The notes beneath the pieces were generated by a model. That model searched no databases. It was given only the letters and a program-made list of their open reading frames with translations, and was not told where the DNA came from. A program made the translations under genes and the position numbers. This document shows, piece by piece, positions 47,159 to 56,085 of a stretch of DNA of 64,000 bases. The DNA lies in assembly GCF_000262465.1 (NCBI RefSeq), contig NZ_CM001489.1, positions 5,432,741-5,496,740 on the forward strand, written 5' to 3'. Source of the DNA: Frankia sp. QA3 (GTDB lineage: Bacteria > Actinomycetota > Actinomycetes > Frankiales > Frankiaceae). Numbering within the stretch: the first letter of the stretch is position 1; each line of letters starts with the position of its first letter.

Positions 47159-49594
47159 TCAGCGGGTGGCTCCGCCCGGCTCTGGCAGGCCGAGTGTGGT
47201 GAGTAGGTGGGTGACGGCCGCCGCCCACGTTCGTCGTTGCCGCAATGTCCGGCGGACCGACTCCGCCCGCGCGAACGCGGCGTCGCGGTTGCGGAGGACC
47301 TCGTGGATCCGCCGTCCCCACGTCGCGGCATCGTCGTCGTCGTTGCGGACCGGGACGACGAGCTGGTCGGCGTCCGGGCCGGGAAGTACCTCCCGCAGTA
47401 GCTCGCCGAGGCCGCTGCGGGCACTGACCAGCACGGGGGTGCCGGCGACGATCGCCTCGACGCCGACCAGGCCGAAGCCTTCGGCGCGCGACGGCATCAG
47501 CAGCAGGCTGGCCCGGCGCAGGTCCCGCCCGAGCCGCTCGGAGTCGGGCAAGTAGTTGCGTACCGTCACGGCGAGCGACGGCCGTCCGGACCATTGCAGC
47601 ACCTGCTCCCGGATCGCTCGGGCCTGCCCGGGCGGCGCGCCACGGAGCAGGAGCTCGACCGGTGGGTCCGCCGGCCCGCGCAGCCCGTCCGCGTGCCCGA
47701 CCGCGCGGGCGGCGATGTCGAGGCCCTTCACCTGGGTGTCATCCAGGCGGCCGAGCACCAGCACCTGCGGCGTGCCGGGCGGTGGTCGCCGTCGCGGCTC
47801 ATCGGCGACGTCGAAGCCCGGGTCGAGCCGGATGGGCTCGGGCGCGTGGTCGAAGACCGACAGCTCCCGGCAGATCCACTGGTGCAGCCGCGGGCCGACC
47901 GCGAGCACGCCGGCCGCGTCCTTGCTGAGCAGGAGCTGGGCCGTCGTGCGGTTCTCGGCGAGGGCTCCGATGTCGATGTCCTGCTCGTCGCGCCACCAGT
48001 CGCTCTCGTCCGGGGAGGTGTGAACGACGTGCAGCCGGCGAGCCTTGGGGAAGTGGTCCTCGGTGACCGCCTTGGCATGGGCGCCGGTGATCCGGCCGTG
48101 GCCGATGACGATGTCGGGCACGACGTCGGCGGGTAGCGGTGGCTTGCGCATCAGGACGTCGGGCCCCATGGCTCCGGGCACGGCCTGGGCGTCGAGGAGC
48201 CGGACTCCCGCACGCGCGGCATCCGCCTGTTCCTCGGGCGACGATGTTGGGACGACGCAGTAGACGGTGACACCGGCCGCGGACAGCGCGGCGCACAGAT
48301 ATCGGTTCAGCGCGGTGATACCACCTCGGCCGGGGAGCCACTCGTCCGCGAGGACGAGCACCCGTAGGGAATCGTCGTGGCCGCCGATGCTGCGGGTGGG
48401 CTCGTGGCCGTGGCCGGCTTTCGCCCGGTCCGGCTGCTCGCCGGGTGGCGTGGTGAGCAGTGCCGCCGCAGCGTCCAGGGCCTGCCGCCCACCGTTCAGC
48501 GTCTCGTCCGCGTAGTACAGGTCGTCGTCGAGCTGCTGGACGAACCAGCCGGCGAGACCGCGGTCGTCGGCGAACAGGCCGAGGTGGGTGTTCGCGGCGT
48601 GCTCACCGCTGGGTTCCGGAGGCGCGGGCGTCGGCACGTAGCCGGCGAGGTTGGCGGCGGCGATCTCGACCGTGCGCCTGAGCTGTCGTACCTGAGTGAT
48701 CGCCGCGCCGAGGTGGTATGTCTCGACACGAAGCCGTGCGATCTGGTGCTGAGCCTCATCCGCCGACGGGAGACCCGCGCTTCCGGCGTCGTGCCCCGTG
48801 TCGGCATTCGTGCCCAGGCGCCCGTCCATCAGGGAGACCACCGCGGCGGCCGCGCGGTCGGTCGCTGCCCGCAGGCCGCGCAGGGGTTCGCCCCCGGCCC
48901 AGACCCGCAGGTGGTACCGGAGCTTGGCCGCGTGCATGAGGTAGCGGGCGAACGGTGTCACGGCGGCGTCGCCGCCGCGGATCCAGGTCCAGGCGCTGAG
49001 CTCGGCGTCGCGGTCGTGCGGCGCGACCACCACCAGCCGTCGGCGCAGCCGGGCGTCGTCATCCCGCTCGGCCTCCCAGACCGCGAACCCGTCCGCTGCG
49101 GCGACGCCGTGGCCGTCGAAGTCCTCGGCCGCCGACGGCGCGGGCAGCAGCAGCCGGCAGGCCGCGCCGAGAATCGGCGTCGGCTCGGCGCGCGCCGGTG
49201 CCGGATCGGCCAGCCGAGCCTGGTAGATCTCGGCCACGCCGAGCAGCCCGTCCGGGACGGGTTCGCTCACCTGGGCCCACCGGTGACGCAGGTCGACCCA
49301 GCTCGGCATCGACTCGGGCGGCGGCGCGAGCACCACCGACAGGCACAGGACGTCGTGCACCCGGCGCAGCAGGCCCTGGAACACGCCCGGACCGGCATGC
49401 CGCCGCGCCGCGATCGGCTCCTCGACCTGGGCGGCCACCGGCCGGTGCCGCTCGGGTGGCTGCCGGGGCAGGCCGAGCGTGTCCATCGGGTGCCACATGC
49501 CGAACTGGTCCCCGCAGGCGTCCCAGACCCGGCGCAGGTAGTCGTACGCCTCGGCCGCGTGCTCGCCGCCGACCGGGGCGAACACGTGCACCAC
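47159..49594 (-). CDS. CATRA-type protein fused to GT4 glycosyltransferase
   Basis: The N-terminal half, starting VVHVFAPVGGEHAAEAYDYLRRVW and including GVFQGLLRRVHDVLCLSVVLAPPP, resembles the Caspase-TPR-Repeat-Associated (CATRA) proteins of actinobacteria. The C-terminal half (about 420-811) is a GT4-type GT-B glycosyltransferase: VLVLADEWLPGRGGITALNRYL, VLVLGRLDDTQVKGLDIAARAVG, and PSRAEGFGLVGVEAIVAGTPVLVSA with the EX7E pair. The first in-frame GTG lies inside the first strand. The frame continues upstream, with an ATA at 49648 preceded by GGGGGA, so about 18 more N-terminal residues may be missing from this call. The acceptor sugar or protein is unknown. Confidence 0.82.
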   Translation of the reverse strand: MVHVFAPVGGEHAAEAYDYLRRVWDACGDQFGMWHPMDTLGLPRQPPERHRPVAAQVEEPIAARRHAGPGVFQGLLRRVHDVLCLSVVLAPPPESMPSWVDLRHRWAQVSEPVPDGLLGVAEIYQARLADPAPARAEPTPILGAACRLLLPAPSAAEDFDGHGVAAADGFAVWEAERDDDARLRRRLVVVAPHDRDAELSAWTWIRGGDAAVTPFARYLMHAAKLRYHLRVWAGGEPLRGLRAATDRAAAAVVSLMDGRLGTNADTGHDAGSAGLPSADEAQHQIARLRVETYHLGAAITQVRQLRRTVEIAAANLAGYVPTPAPPEPSGEHAANTHLGLFADDRGLAGWFVQQLDDDLYYADETLNGGRQALDAAAALLTTPPGEQPDRAKAGHGHEPTRSIGGHDDSLRVLVLADEWLPGRGGITALNRYLCAALSAAGVTVYCVVPTSSPEEQADAARAGVRLLDAQAVPGAMGPDVLMRKPPLPADVVPDIVIGHGRITGAHAKAVTEDHFPKARRLHVVHTSPDESDWWRDEQDIDIGALAENRTTAQLLLSKDAAGVLAVGPRLHQWICRELSVFDHAPEPIRLDPGFDVADEPRRRPPPGTPQVLVLGRLDDTQVKGLDIAARAVGHADGLRGPADPPVELLLRGAPPGQARAIREQVLQWSGRPSLAVTVRNYLPDSERLGRDLRRASLLLMPSRAEGFGLVGVEAIVAGTPVLVSARSGLGELLREVLPGPDADQLVVPVRNDDDDAATWGRRIHEVLRNRDAAFARAESVRRTLRQRRTWAAAVTHLLTTLGLPEPGGATR

Positions 49595-49881
49595 GAGTTC
49601 CGGCGCGATCAGCGGCCCGGCTGGGGCGGGTCTCAGGTTCCCGTCTATGCCGTCCCCCGGGTGTCGTTGGCGGAGACGTTCGCATTCCAGACAGTTCTAG
49701 CGCTTTCCAGGATCTGGAGTTGCTGGACCGGAAGGATCCCGGGAACAGGACGCCGAGGCTGATCACGGCGGTCAGTACGAGCAGCCATTCGAGCAGCATT
49801 CTTCCCCACCGGCGGGCGCTGACGGACGGTAAACCCCAGCCATGGCGCCGGGACAGCCAGCACGCGGTCGCGAGCCGCGGG

Positions 49882-52287
49882 TCAGCGCAGGACGATGTTG
49901 ACGAGGCGGGGCGGTCGCACGACGGTTTTCGCGATCGCTCGGCCGGCCAGGGCGCGTTGGACCGCCGGACGTTCGAGGGCGAGCTGCCGCAGCTCGTCGG
50001 CCGTGACGGTGGTCGCAACGGTGAAGCGGTCCCGGAGCCTGCCCTGTACCTGGACGACGGCCTCGACGGTCTCGTCGGTGAGAAGCGACGCGTCGACGAC
50101 GGGCCAGGCCGCGTCGGACACGGACGGTTCGTGTCCGAGGCGTTCCCACATCTCCTCGGCGGTGTAGGGGGCGAACAGGCTCAGCAGGACGGCGAAGGTC
50201 TCGACTGCTTCCCGCACGGCGGCCTCTCGGGCGCCGAGGCCCGTGGCCAGCGTCCTACGGGTGACGTTGAGCAGTTCCATGACGCGTGCCACGACGACGT
50301 TGAAACGGTCCGCCGCCAGCAGCCCTTCGATGTCGCGCACCGTCCGGTGAACCGTCCGCCTCAGGTCGTCGCCGCCGGCCGGCGCCGACGGTGGGGACGA
50401 GGGGGCGGGCAGCGAGGTGGCGGGTCCAACCTCGTCGGCCAGGCGCAGCGCCCGGGCGAGGAAGCGTTGCATGGCTGCTGGTGACAGGTCGGCCCAGTCG
50501 ATGTCGTCCTCGGGCGGCCCGGCGAAGACCATTGCCAGGCGCACGGCGTCGGCGCCGTACCGGTCGAGCTGTTCACCGAGCTTGACTCCGTTGCCCAGGG
50601 ACTTGCTCATGGCCCTGCCACCGTTGATCACATGGCCCTGGTTGAGCAGGGTGGCGAACGGTTCGACGACGTCGACCATGCCCAGGTCGTGCAGGACCTT
50701 GGTGACGAACCGGCTGTAGAGCAGGTGCAGGATCGCATGCTCGGCTCCTCCGACGTACTGCGCGGCGGGCATCCACCGCCGAGCGTCCTCGGGTCGGAAC
50801 GGGACGTCGGTGGCGTCGGGTGAGCAGTAACGCAGGAAGTACCACGAGGAATCGACGAAGGTGTCCATGGTGTCGGTGTCCCTTTCCGCGGGGCCGCCGC
50901 ACGCCGGGCACGGTACCTCCACCCAGGATCGCGCGGCGGCGAGCGGGGCCACGCCTCGCGGCAGGAGCTCGCTTCCGCACAGGTCCGGCAGCCGCACCGG
51001 CAGCTCGTCATCCGGCACCGCCACCTCGCCGCAGCGCGGGCAGTGCACGATCGGGATCGGCACACCCCAGTACCGTTGGCGGGACACCAGCCAGTCGCGC
51101 AGCCGGTAGGACGTGGCCGGCTCGCCATGGCCGGTGGCCTCAAGCCACGCGATGGCCTGCGCCGCCGTCGGCCACCTCTCGCCTGGAGGCGTTTCGCGCA
51201 GGCCGTGCGCGCGCGCGAAGGCGGCATCGCGCTCGTCGCACGCGGGAACCCCCATGACAGCCCCGGTTCCAGACCTCGGCAGCACGTAGTCGGCCGCCCA
51301 GACGGGCAGCCGTTCGCCGGTCACGGGATGGGCGACCCACGTTCCGAGGAAGACGCCGGTCTTCTCGCGGTTCACGGCCGAACGGGCGATGTCACCGGCC
51401 GCGGCGGCCCTGTCCCGGTACCGCAGCAGCTCGTCCGCCCGGTCCGCCGCGCACAGCGTGGCCGCGAGCCCGCTCTCGGGCGCGACGACGAGGAACGTGG
51501 CTGCGGGCAGCGTGTCCGGACGGGTCGTGAAGACCTCGACCACCTCGCCGGCGCAGGTCCCACCGGTGCTCAGGACGTCGAACCGGACGCGTACGCCTTC
51601 GCGGCGACCGATCCAGTTGCGCTGCATCGTCAGGACCCGTTCGGGCCACCCGCCCTCCAGCTGCGTCATGTCGTCGAGCAACCGGTCGGCATAGGCGGTG
51701 ACGCGGAAGAACCACTGGGTCAGATCACGACGGCTGACCTGTGCGCCGCACCGCTCGCAACGCCCGGCGACGACCTGTTCGTTGGCCAGGACCGTCTGGT
51801 CCCGCGGGCACCAGTTCACCGCCCCGGCGGCCCGGTACGCCAGTCCTCGCTCACGCAGCCGGAGGAACAGCCACTGCGTCCAACGGTAGTACTCGGGCCG
51901 ATGGGTCTCCAGCCGACGGGACCAGTCGAAGGAAACCCCGTAACGCCTGATGGAACGCGCCTGGTCGGCGATGTTCTCCTCGGTGAAGACCGCGGGGTTC
52001 TCCCCCCGGCGGATAGCGGCGTTCTCGGCCGGAAGACCGAAGGAGTCCCATCCGATCGGATTCATGACGTCATAGCCGCGCAGCCGCCAGTAGCGCGCGA
52101 CGACATCCTCCAGGGCGAACACCTCCGCGTGACCCATGTGCAGGTCACCCGACGGATAAGGAAACATCGTCAGCAGGTAGCGCCGCGTCGCCCGCCCGTC
52201 GTCCTGGGCGCGGAACGTCCCACGCTCCACCCACACTCGCTGCCACTTTGCTTCCACGTCCCGCGACATGGCCGGCTTGACCCTCAT
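49882..52287 (-). CDS. leuS: Leucyl-tRNA synthetase, compact and divergent
   Basis: This 801-aa class I synthetase has PYPSGDLHMGHAEVF (HIGH, about 50-53), two Cys pairs in the Zn-type inserts (CERCGAQ; CPRCGE), and the editing-domain TTRPDT motif (about 252). GTGAVMGVPACDERD has Cys where His is usual. The segment between this and NYRLRDWL-type sequence is shorter than normal, so the editing domain is reduced. The KMSKS loop reads GGRAMSKSLGN, with Ala replacing the first Lys. Typical actinobacterial housekeeping LeuRS is clearly longer, so this may be a second, specialised copy. Upstream lies a leucine leader peptide and terminator. Confidence 0.93.
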   Translation of the reverse strand: MRVKPAMSRDVEAKWQRVWVERGTFRAQDDGRATRRYLLTMFPYPSGDLHMGHAEVFALEDVVARYWRLRGYDVMNPIGWDSFGLPAENAAIRRGENPAVFTEENIADQARSIRRYGVSFDWSRRLETHRPEYYRWTQWLFLRLRERGLAYRAAGAVNWCPRDQTVLANEQVVAGRCERCGAQVSRRDLTQWFFRVTAYADRLLDDMTQLEGGWPERVLTMQRNWIGRREGVRVRFDVLSTGGTCAGEVVEVFTTRPDTLPAATFLVVAPESGLAATLCAADRADELLRYRDRAAAAGDIARSAVNREKTGVFLGTWVAHPVTGERLPVWAADYVLPRSGTGAVMGVPACDERDAAFARAHGLRETPPGERWPTAAQAIAWLEATGHGEPATSYRLRDWLVSRQRYWGVPIPIVHCPRCGEVAVPDDELPVRLPDLCGSELLPRGVAPLAAARSWVEVPCPACGGPAERDTDTMDTFVDSSWYFLRYCSPDATDVPFRPEDARRWMPAAQYVGGAEHAILHLLYSRFVTKVLHDLGMVDVVEPFATLLNQGHVINGGRAMSKSLGNGVKLGEQLDRYGADAVRLAMVFAGPPEDDIDWADLSPAAMQRFLARALRLADEVGPATSLPAPSSPPSAPAGGDDLRRTVHRTVRDIEGLLAADRFNVVVARVMELLNVTRRTLATGLGAREAAVREAVETFAVLLSLFAPYTAEEMWERLGHEPSVSDAAWPVVDASLLTDETVEAVVQVQGRLRDRFTVATTVTADELRQLALERPAVQRALAGRAIAKTVVRPPRLVNIVLR

Positions 52288-52323
52288 GGCCGTGCTCCTG
52301 CTACTCCTGATCGACCCCGGGCA

Positions 52324-52351
52324 CGAAAAAGCCCCTCACGGGGAGGGGCTG
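52324..52351 (-). terminator. Intrinsic terminator in the leuS leader (attenuator)
   Basis: On the minus strand AGCCCCTC-CCCGT-GAGGGGCT is followed by TTTTT. This textbook rho-independent terminator lies 37 nt before the leuS ATG and 33 nt after the leader-peptide stop. Confidence 0.85.
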
Positions 52352-52383
52352 CCGCGCCGAGTGTGCCCGATCAGGGAACCGAA

Positions 52384-52419
52384 TCAGCGCGGCCAGGTAA
52401 GGAGCAGCGAAAAGCGCAT
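52384..52419 (-). CDS. Leucine-rich leader peptide controlling leuS
   Basis: ATG-CGC-TTT-TCG, then the Leu codons CTG-CTC-CTT, then ACC-TGG-CCG-CGC-TGA encode MRFSLLLTWPR. Three consecutive Leu codons upstream of a terminator and leuS are the hallmark of ribosome-mediated attenuation: stalling for lack of Leu-tRNA would favour anti-termination. There is no ribosome-binding site; a -10 element lies 7 nt before the ATG, so translation is probably leaderless. Confidence 0.8.
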   Translation of the reverse strand: MRFSLLLTWPR

Positions 52420-52426
52420 GGCGCCA

Positions 52427-52432
52427 ACGGTA
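52427..52432 (-). promoter_or_regulatory. -10 element for a leaderless leuS leader transcript
   Basis: TACCGT on the minus strand ends 7 nt before the leader-peptide ATG, the spacing expected when transcription starts at the A of ATG. A weak ATGACT lies 17 bp upstream as a -35 candidate. Confidence 0.5.
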
Positions 52433-52496
52433 CCAGTGCCGCGGCCAGGAGTCATCTCGACGCCACGCCTTCCAGCCCCGTCCTCAGGCGGGTCCC

Positions 52497-53131
52497 GCCC
52501 GAGCTCAGGAACGTCTGTCCGAGAGCGCGGCGGTCACGTCCAGCGGCGTTGTCGGCCTGGTCCGTCACCTCGCCGGCGACGCCCGTCGCGTCGTGTCGGT
52601 GTGCACCGGCGCCACCATCCTGGCCTGCGCCGGCCTGTTGGACGACGCCGGGTCGCCACGCACTGGGCCACCGCGGCCCGGCTCGCCCGGGCCTACCCCG
52701 CCGTCGACGTCGACCCGAAGCCTCTGTACATCAAAGACGGGAACAGCTACACCGCTGCCGGCGTCACCAGCACTCTCGACGTCTCCCTCGCCCTCATCGC
52801 CGAGGACCACGGTTCGGCGCTCGCCCGCTCGGTTGCCCGTTCGCTCGTCACCTATCTTCAGCGACCGGCGAGCCAGGCCCAGACAAGCATGTTCGTCGCA
52901 CCCGCCGCTTCCGAGAACGACCTCGTCCACGGCGTCATCGACTTCATAGCCGGTCACCTGACCGACGACCTCGCCCCACCGAACCTCGCGGCCAGAGCCG
53001 GGCTCAGCACGCGTCATCTCACGCGACTGTTCAATGCTCAGGTGGGCATGACCCCCGCCCGTTACGTTCGAGTTGCGCGCACCGAAGCCGCTCGTCTTCG
53101 AAGCACAGCCAGGCGCCTCGGTCGCCCGCCG
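52497..53131 (+). pseudogene. GlxA/AraC-type regulator remnant, truncated and frameshifted
   Basis: One frame reads GVVGLVRHLAGDARRVVSVCTGATILACAGLLDDAG, the nucleophile-elbow region of the DJ-1/PfpI domain. A +1-type shift near 52650 moves to another frame reading RRVATHWATAARLARAYPAVDVDPKPLYIKDG, then the first HTH of the AraC domain, LAARAGLSTRHLTRLFNAQVGMTPARYV. The N-terminal third and the second HTH are missing. It is a decayed GlxA-like gene. Confidence 0.8.
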
Positions 53132-53225
53132 TCCTTGTACCGCCGGCCACACCTGGTCCTTCCAGCCCGCCACCCGCGCCTCGAAGGTCACCGACCGGAC
53201 GTGCCAGGTCACTGGCCCTTCCGGC

Positions 53226-53747
53226 TCACTCCTGGAAGATGACGCGCTCCCCCTCGCCCGCGGGCTCCTGGAAGTTGGCGAAGTAGCGTTCCAGCAGCTC
53301 ATCGGAGACGGTGACGCTGTTCGCGTCGTTGCGCTGATTGCGGATCGCCAGTCGACGCCGGAGTGTTTCGAGGTCCGCCTTCAGGCGGACAAGTTCCCAT
53401 CGGCATCCGTGGCTCTCGATCACGGCCTTGTATCGATCTCGGGTGGTCCGGCTCCAAAAGCTGTAGTCGATGACCGCGGGCACCTTCGCCTCCAGCAGGC
53501 GGATCAGGTCGTCCCACAGTTGCTGCTCGGCCGTCGACTTGAGATGCTCGTACTCCGCCGGGTCGAGTTCAGCCCCATCGCGGCCGGTCCATATCCACAC
53601 AATCTCGTCGATCGAGAGTCGGGTGTAGCCGCGACGCTCAAGGGCCCGCGCATACGTACTCTTGCCCGAGCCAGGCAGACCGCACATCATCACGACGAGA
53701 CCGCGCTCCGTCCCGACGAGGTCCGGCAGAAGATCCGCTTCGCCCAT
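53226..53747 (-). CDS. P-loop kinase-like ATPase (AAA_33 type)
   Basis: This 173-aa protein has VVMMCGLPGSGKSTYARALERRGYTRLSIDEIVW with Walker A and the following Asp/Glu. The region VPAVIDYSFWSRTTRDRYKAVIES is Walker B-like, and the lid has LETLRRRLAIRNQR. Such small kinases phosphorylate nucleosides, sugars, antibiotics or RNA ends; the substrate is unknown. ATG 53747 lacks a ribosome-binding site, but TAGTCT lies 7 nt upstream, suggesting a leaderless transcript. Confidence 0.85.
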   Translation of the reverse strand: MGEADLLPDLVGTERGLVVMMCGLPGSGKSTYARALERRGYTRLSIDEIVWIWTGRDGAELDPAEYEHLKSTAEQQLWDDLIRLLEAKVPAVIDYSFWSRTTRDRYKAVIESHGCRWELVRLKADLETLRRRLAIRNQRNDANSVTVSDELLERYFANFQEPAGEGERVIFQE

Positions 53748-54555
53748 GAGGGCGAGACTACAAGATCTTGACTGGTCGGGTTCTCTGTCTGGTTGATAAC
53801 GCCCGGCGTACCCACGTGCCGGCCGGCGGCGGGTCTGTCGCGAGCATGAGATATCCGGACGGTGGTGGGTTGTCCCCGGCGGCGCGCGCCGGCGTGCTCT
53901 TCCGAAGCGGTTCACGTGACGGCACTTCGGTCGCCCGAGCTCTGTAGAGGGCCTGATCGGTCAGCCCGCGTCTTCTCCTCGCGGGCCGGGCACCCGGGTT
54001 GGCAGATGTCCGCGCCATGATCATCAACATGCCCCGAGGCAAGGTGCCGACGCCGCGCACGTGGTCGCCGCGGTCAACGCCGCACGCGACCGCGAGGGCG
54101 AGGTGTACCGGACGGCGCACCTGGACTACTGGGGGCCATTGGAGTTCCGGTCGAGCACGAGAAAGCGGTGTGGGGTAGCCATGGCGCCCAGTCTCGTGCC
54201 GTTGCCTGCTCGGCATGAGCGCGCAAGGGCAGCCCTGGGCGTCGTGACGATCACGGTGGCGTTGGGGCCATGGGCGCCTCCGGGTTCGCGGAGCACGTGA
54301 CCGAGCTCAGGGCCGCCTCAACCCACCTCGTCGTGGTGACGGCATGTCAAACGGTCCGCTCCGGCCACAGGGGTTGAATTCGCGCGATAGTGGGCTTCGA
54401 ACCCGTGGATGTCGCTGCCGGGTAATGCGAGGCGCGAACAAGCCGCTAGCCACGCAACGTAGCGAAAATTCCTCTGTCGGATCTTGCGGTGTCACCAGGA
54501 ATCGGTGATCTATCGACAGCTATCTACATTCTGTAGTCGACCAACTACACCCTGG
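53748..54555. other. Decayed stretch next to tRNA-Glu
   Basis: About 800 bp contain only weak open frames, for example a plus-strand frame at 54061-54300 with a short coding-like start (REGEVYRTAHLDYWGPLEF) but no recognised product. It may be a gene graveyard flanking tRNA-Glu. No integrase or attachment repeat is visible. Confidence 0.4.
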
Positions 54556-54628
54556 TGCCCCCAACGGGATTCGAACCCGTGCTACCGCCTTGAAAGGGCG
54601 ACGTCCTGGGCCGCTAGACGATGGGGGC
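54556..54628 (-). tRNA. tRNA-Glu (TTC)
   Basis: The minus strand gives acceptor GCCCCCA with TGGGGGC, an anticodon stem CGCC/GGCG with loop CTTTCAA (anticodon TTC), T-arm GGGTTCGAATCCC, discriminator A, and a genomic CCA. Confidence 0.97.
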
Positions 54629-54746
54629 GCGGTGACGACCACAGCCGGAGCAGAGCAACCGCTCCGCCACATCGTCGATCGTCTGAAGCACTGCAAGCAT
54701 AGGGGATGGCCAGGGCGGGCGACAAACCCGTTCGCGCCAGGTCCGG

Positions 54747-55610
54747 TCAGCGCAGGCCGGCGGAGTGGGCGCGCAGGGCCGGGCGCGGGTCGGCCCAGCG
54801 GTAGCGGGAGTGGAAGAACGCGCGCACCGGCCGGCCGCCGATCGCGATCGAGTGGGTGATGCGCACCGCCTGCGCGCCACCGCCGGCGTCGGCGAGGTCG
54901 AAGGACATCGTGACGTCGTCGGCCCGCTCCAGCGGCGTGTTCGGGTCGTAGACGCGCAGGGTCACCGCCGTGTCGACCTGGGTGTAGGCGTAGGCGAGGA
55001 CCTGGTGGTTCAGGCCGAGTTGCAGGGGATCCGCCGAGTGGACGGTGATGATGCCGATCGGGGCGAGCCGCCCGGAGTCGAGATCGAGCCGGATCCGTGG
55101 CCATTCGTCGGCGAGGCTGCGCCGTCCCACACCGAGGCGGCCCAGCGCGCTGCCGGGCCGTCCCAGAGCAGAGCCGGGACGGTCAGAGGTAGAGCCGCGA
55201 CGGTCCGGCCGGCTCGTGCCGGGCCACCACGCGACCCCGGTGCGCGGCCGTGGGTAGGCGTCGGCGCCCCGCATGAGCCCGTAGTACCGGGCGACGCCAC
55301 GGGGAAGGTCGAAGCTCGCCAGCAGCCGACGCACGAGGTAGCCGTACAGCGGGGAGCCCCGCCGGGGCGGCTCGGCGTCGGGCGGCGCAGCGATGCCCGC
55401 CTCGAACAGGTCGCGCACCGCGAAGATCATTCCGCCGCACAGGCCGCGGCTGGCGTCCCCGATCCCGATGCCCCAGGGCATCCCGGGCAGCCGCAGGGCC
55501 AGCAGCGGCTGGACGTCGAAGCTGTTCGTGAACCGGAACGCGCTGCCGCCGGGCAGGAACCCGGGTACGGCGGAGCGCGCCACCCAGCCCTGGGGGCGGT
55601 CATGGTCCAT
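54747..55610 (-). CDS. Papain-like cysteine-protease-fold protein
   Basis: The 287-aa product shows a possible Cys-His-Asp triad: Cys58 in DASRGLCGGMIFAVRDLFEAG, His in LGLNHQVLAYAYT, and Asp/Asn in LRVYDPNTPLE, in the order of C39/papain-like enzymes. A Pro/Gly/Arg/Ser-rich insert with PGSALGRPGSALGR repeats lies near the middle. No signal peptide is seen. ATG 55610 has GAGGGG 8 nt upstream. The family is not characterised as far as I know, so peptidase activity is inferred from motif order. Confidence 0.7.
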   Translation of the reverse strand: MDHDRPQGWVARSAVPGFLPGGSAFRFTNSFDVQPLLALRLPGMPWGIGIGDASRGLCGGMIFAVRDLFEAGIAAPPDAEPPRRGSPLYGYLVRRLLASFDLPRGVARYYGLMRGADAYPRPRTGVAWWPGTSRPDRRGSTSDRPGSALGRPGSALGRLGVGRRSLADEWPRIRLDLDSGRLAPIGIITVHSADPLQLGLNHQVLAYAYTQVDTAVTLRVYDPNTPLERADDVTMSFDLADAGGGAQAVRITHSIAIGGRPVRAFFHSRYRWADPRPALRAHSAGLR

Positions 55611-56085
55611 GGCGCAGCCCCTCGCCCGACCCCACACCGCCTGGGCTGGCCAGGCGGCGGATGTCGGTCATCGGTCGGTGAACGGCCGCCAGGCCGTGGC
55701 GGCCCGTCCGACGCCTTCGCCGCGTACGACGAGGCCGGCGGACGGCCCACCCGGGCCGTCCGCCGGTTCCCCAACAGGCCCACCCTGCGCCCTCCCGGTG
55801 CTCAGGTGGTCCTTGACGCGGACGTCGACGCGAACCGGACTCCGCCCGGCGGCCTCCCCGCCGTCCGGGCAGCCCGGCATCCGGATCTTCACACTTCCTT
55901 TACGTCGGGTGGCCCGAAGGTGGGGGCCCGGACCGGCCGACTGTCCGGTTCACAGTGGACGGACAGCCTTCGGACCTTCGGCCCTATTCCACGGGGTCGG
56001 ACCACCGACACCCTCGCACTGGCGGTGGATGCCGCCCGGGCGAGGGAAAGGGGATGTTTCCGGCTACGCGCCAGGTCAGCGCGAT
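55611..56085. other. Gene-poor stretch downstream of bldC
   Basis: About 475 bp without a defensible gene; contains the upstream region of the papain-like gene. Confidence 0.4.

Noticed and set aside
52288..52430. T-box riboswitch upstream of leuS
   Set aside because: No T-box core sequence is seen, the leader is too short, and a Leu-rich leader peptide plus terminator explains it better.
54061..54300. Small plus-strand ORF in the decayed stretch
   Set aside because: No ribosome-binding site or recognisable product; only a short segment looks coding.
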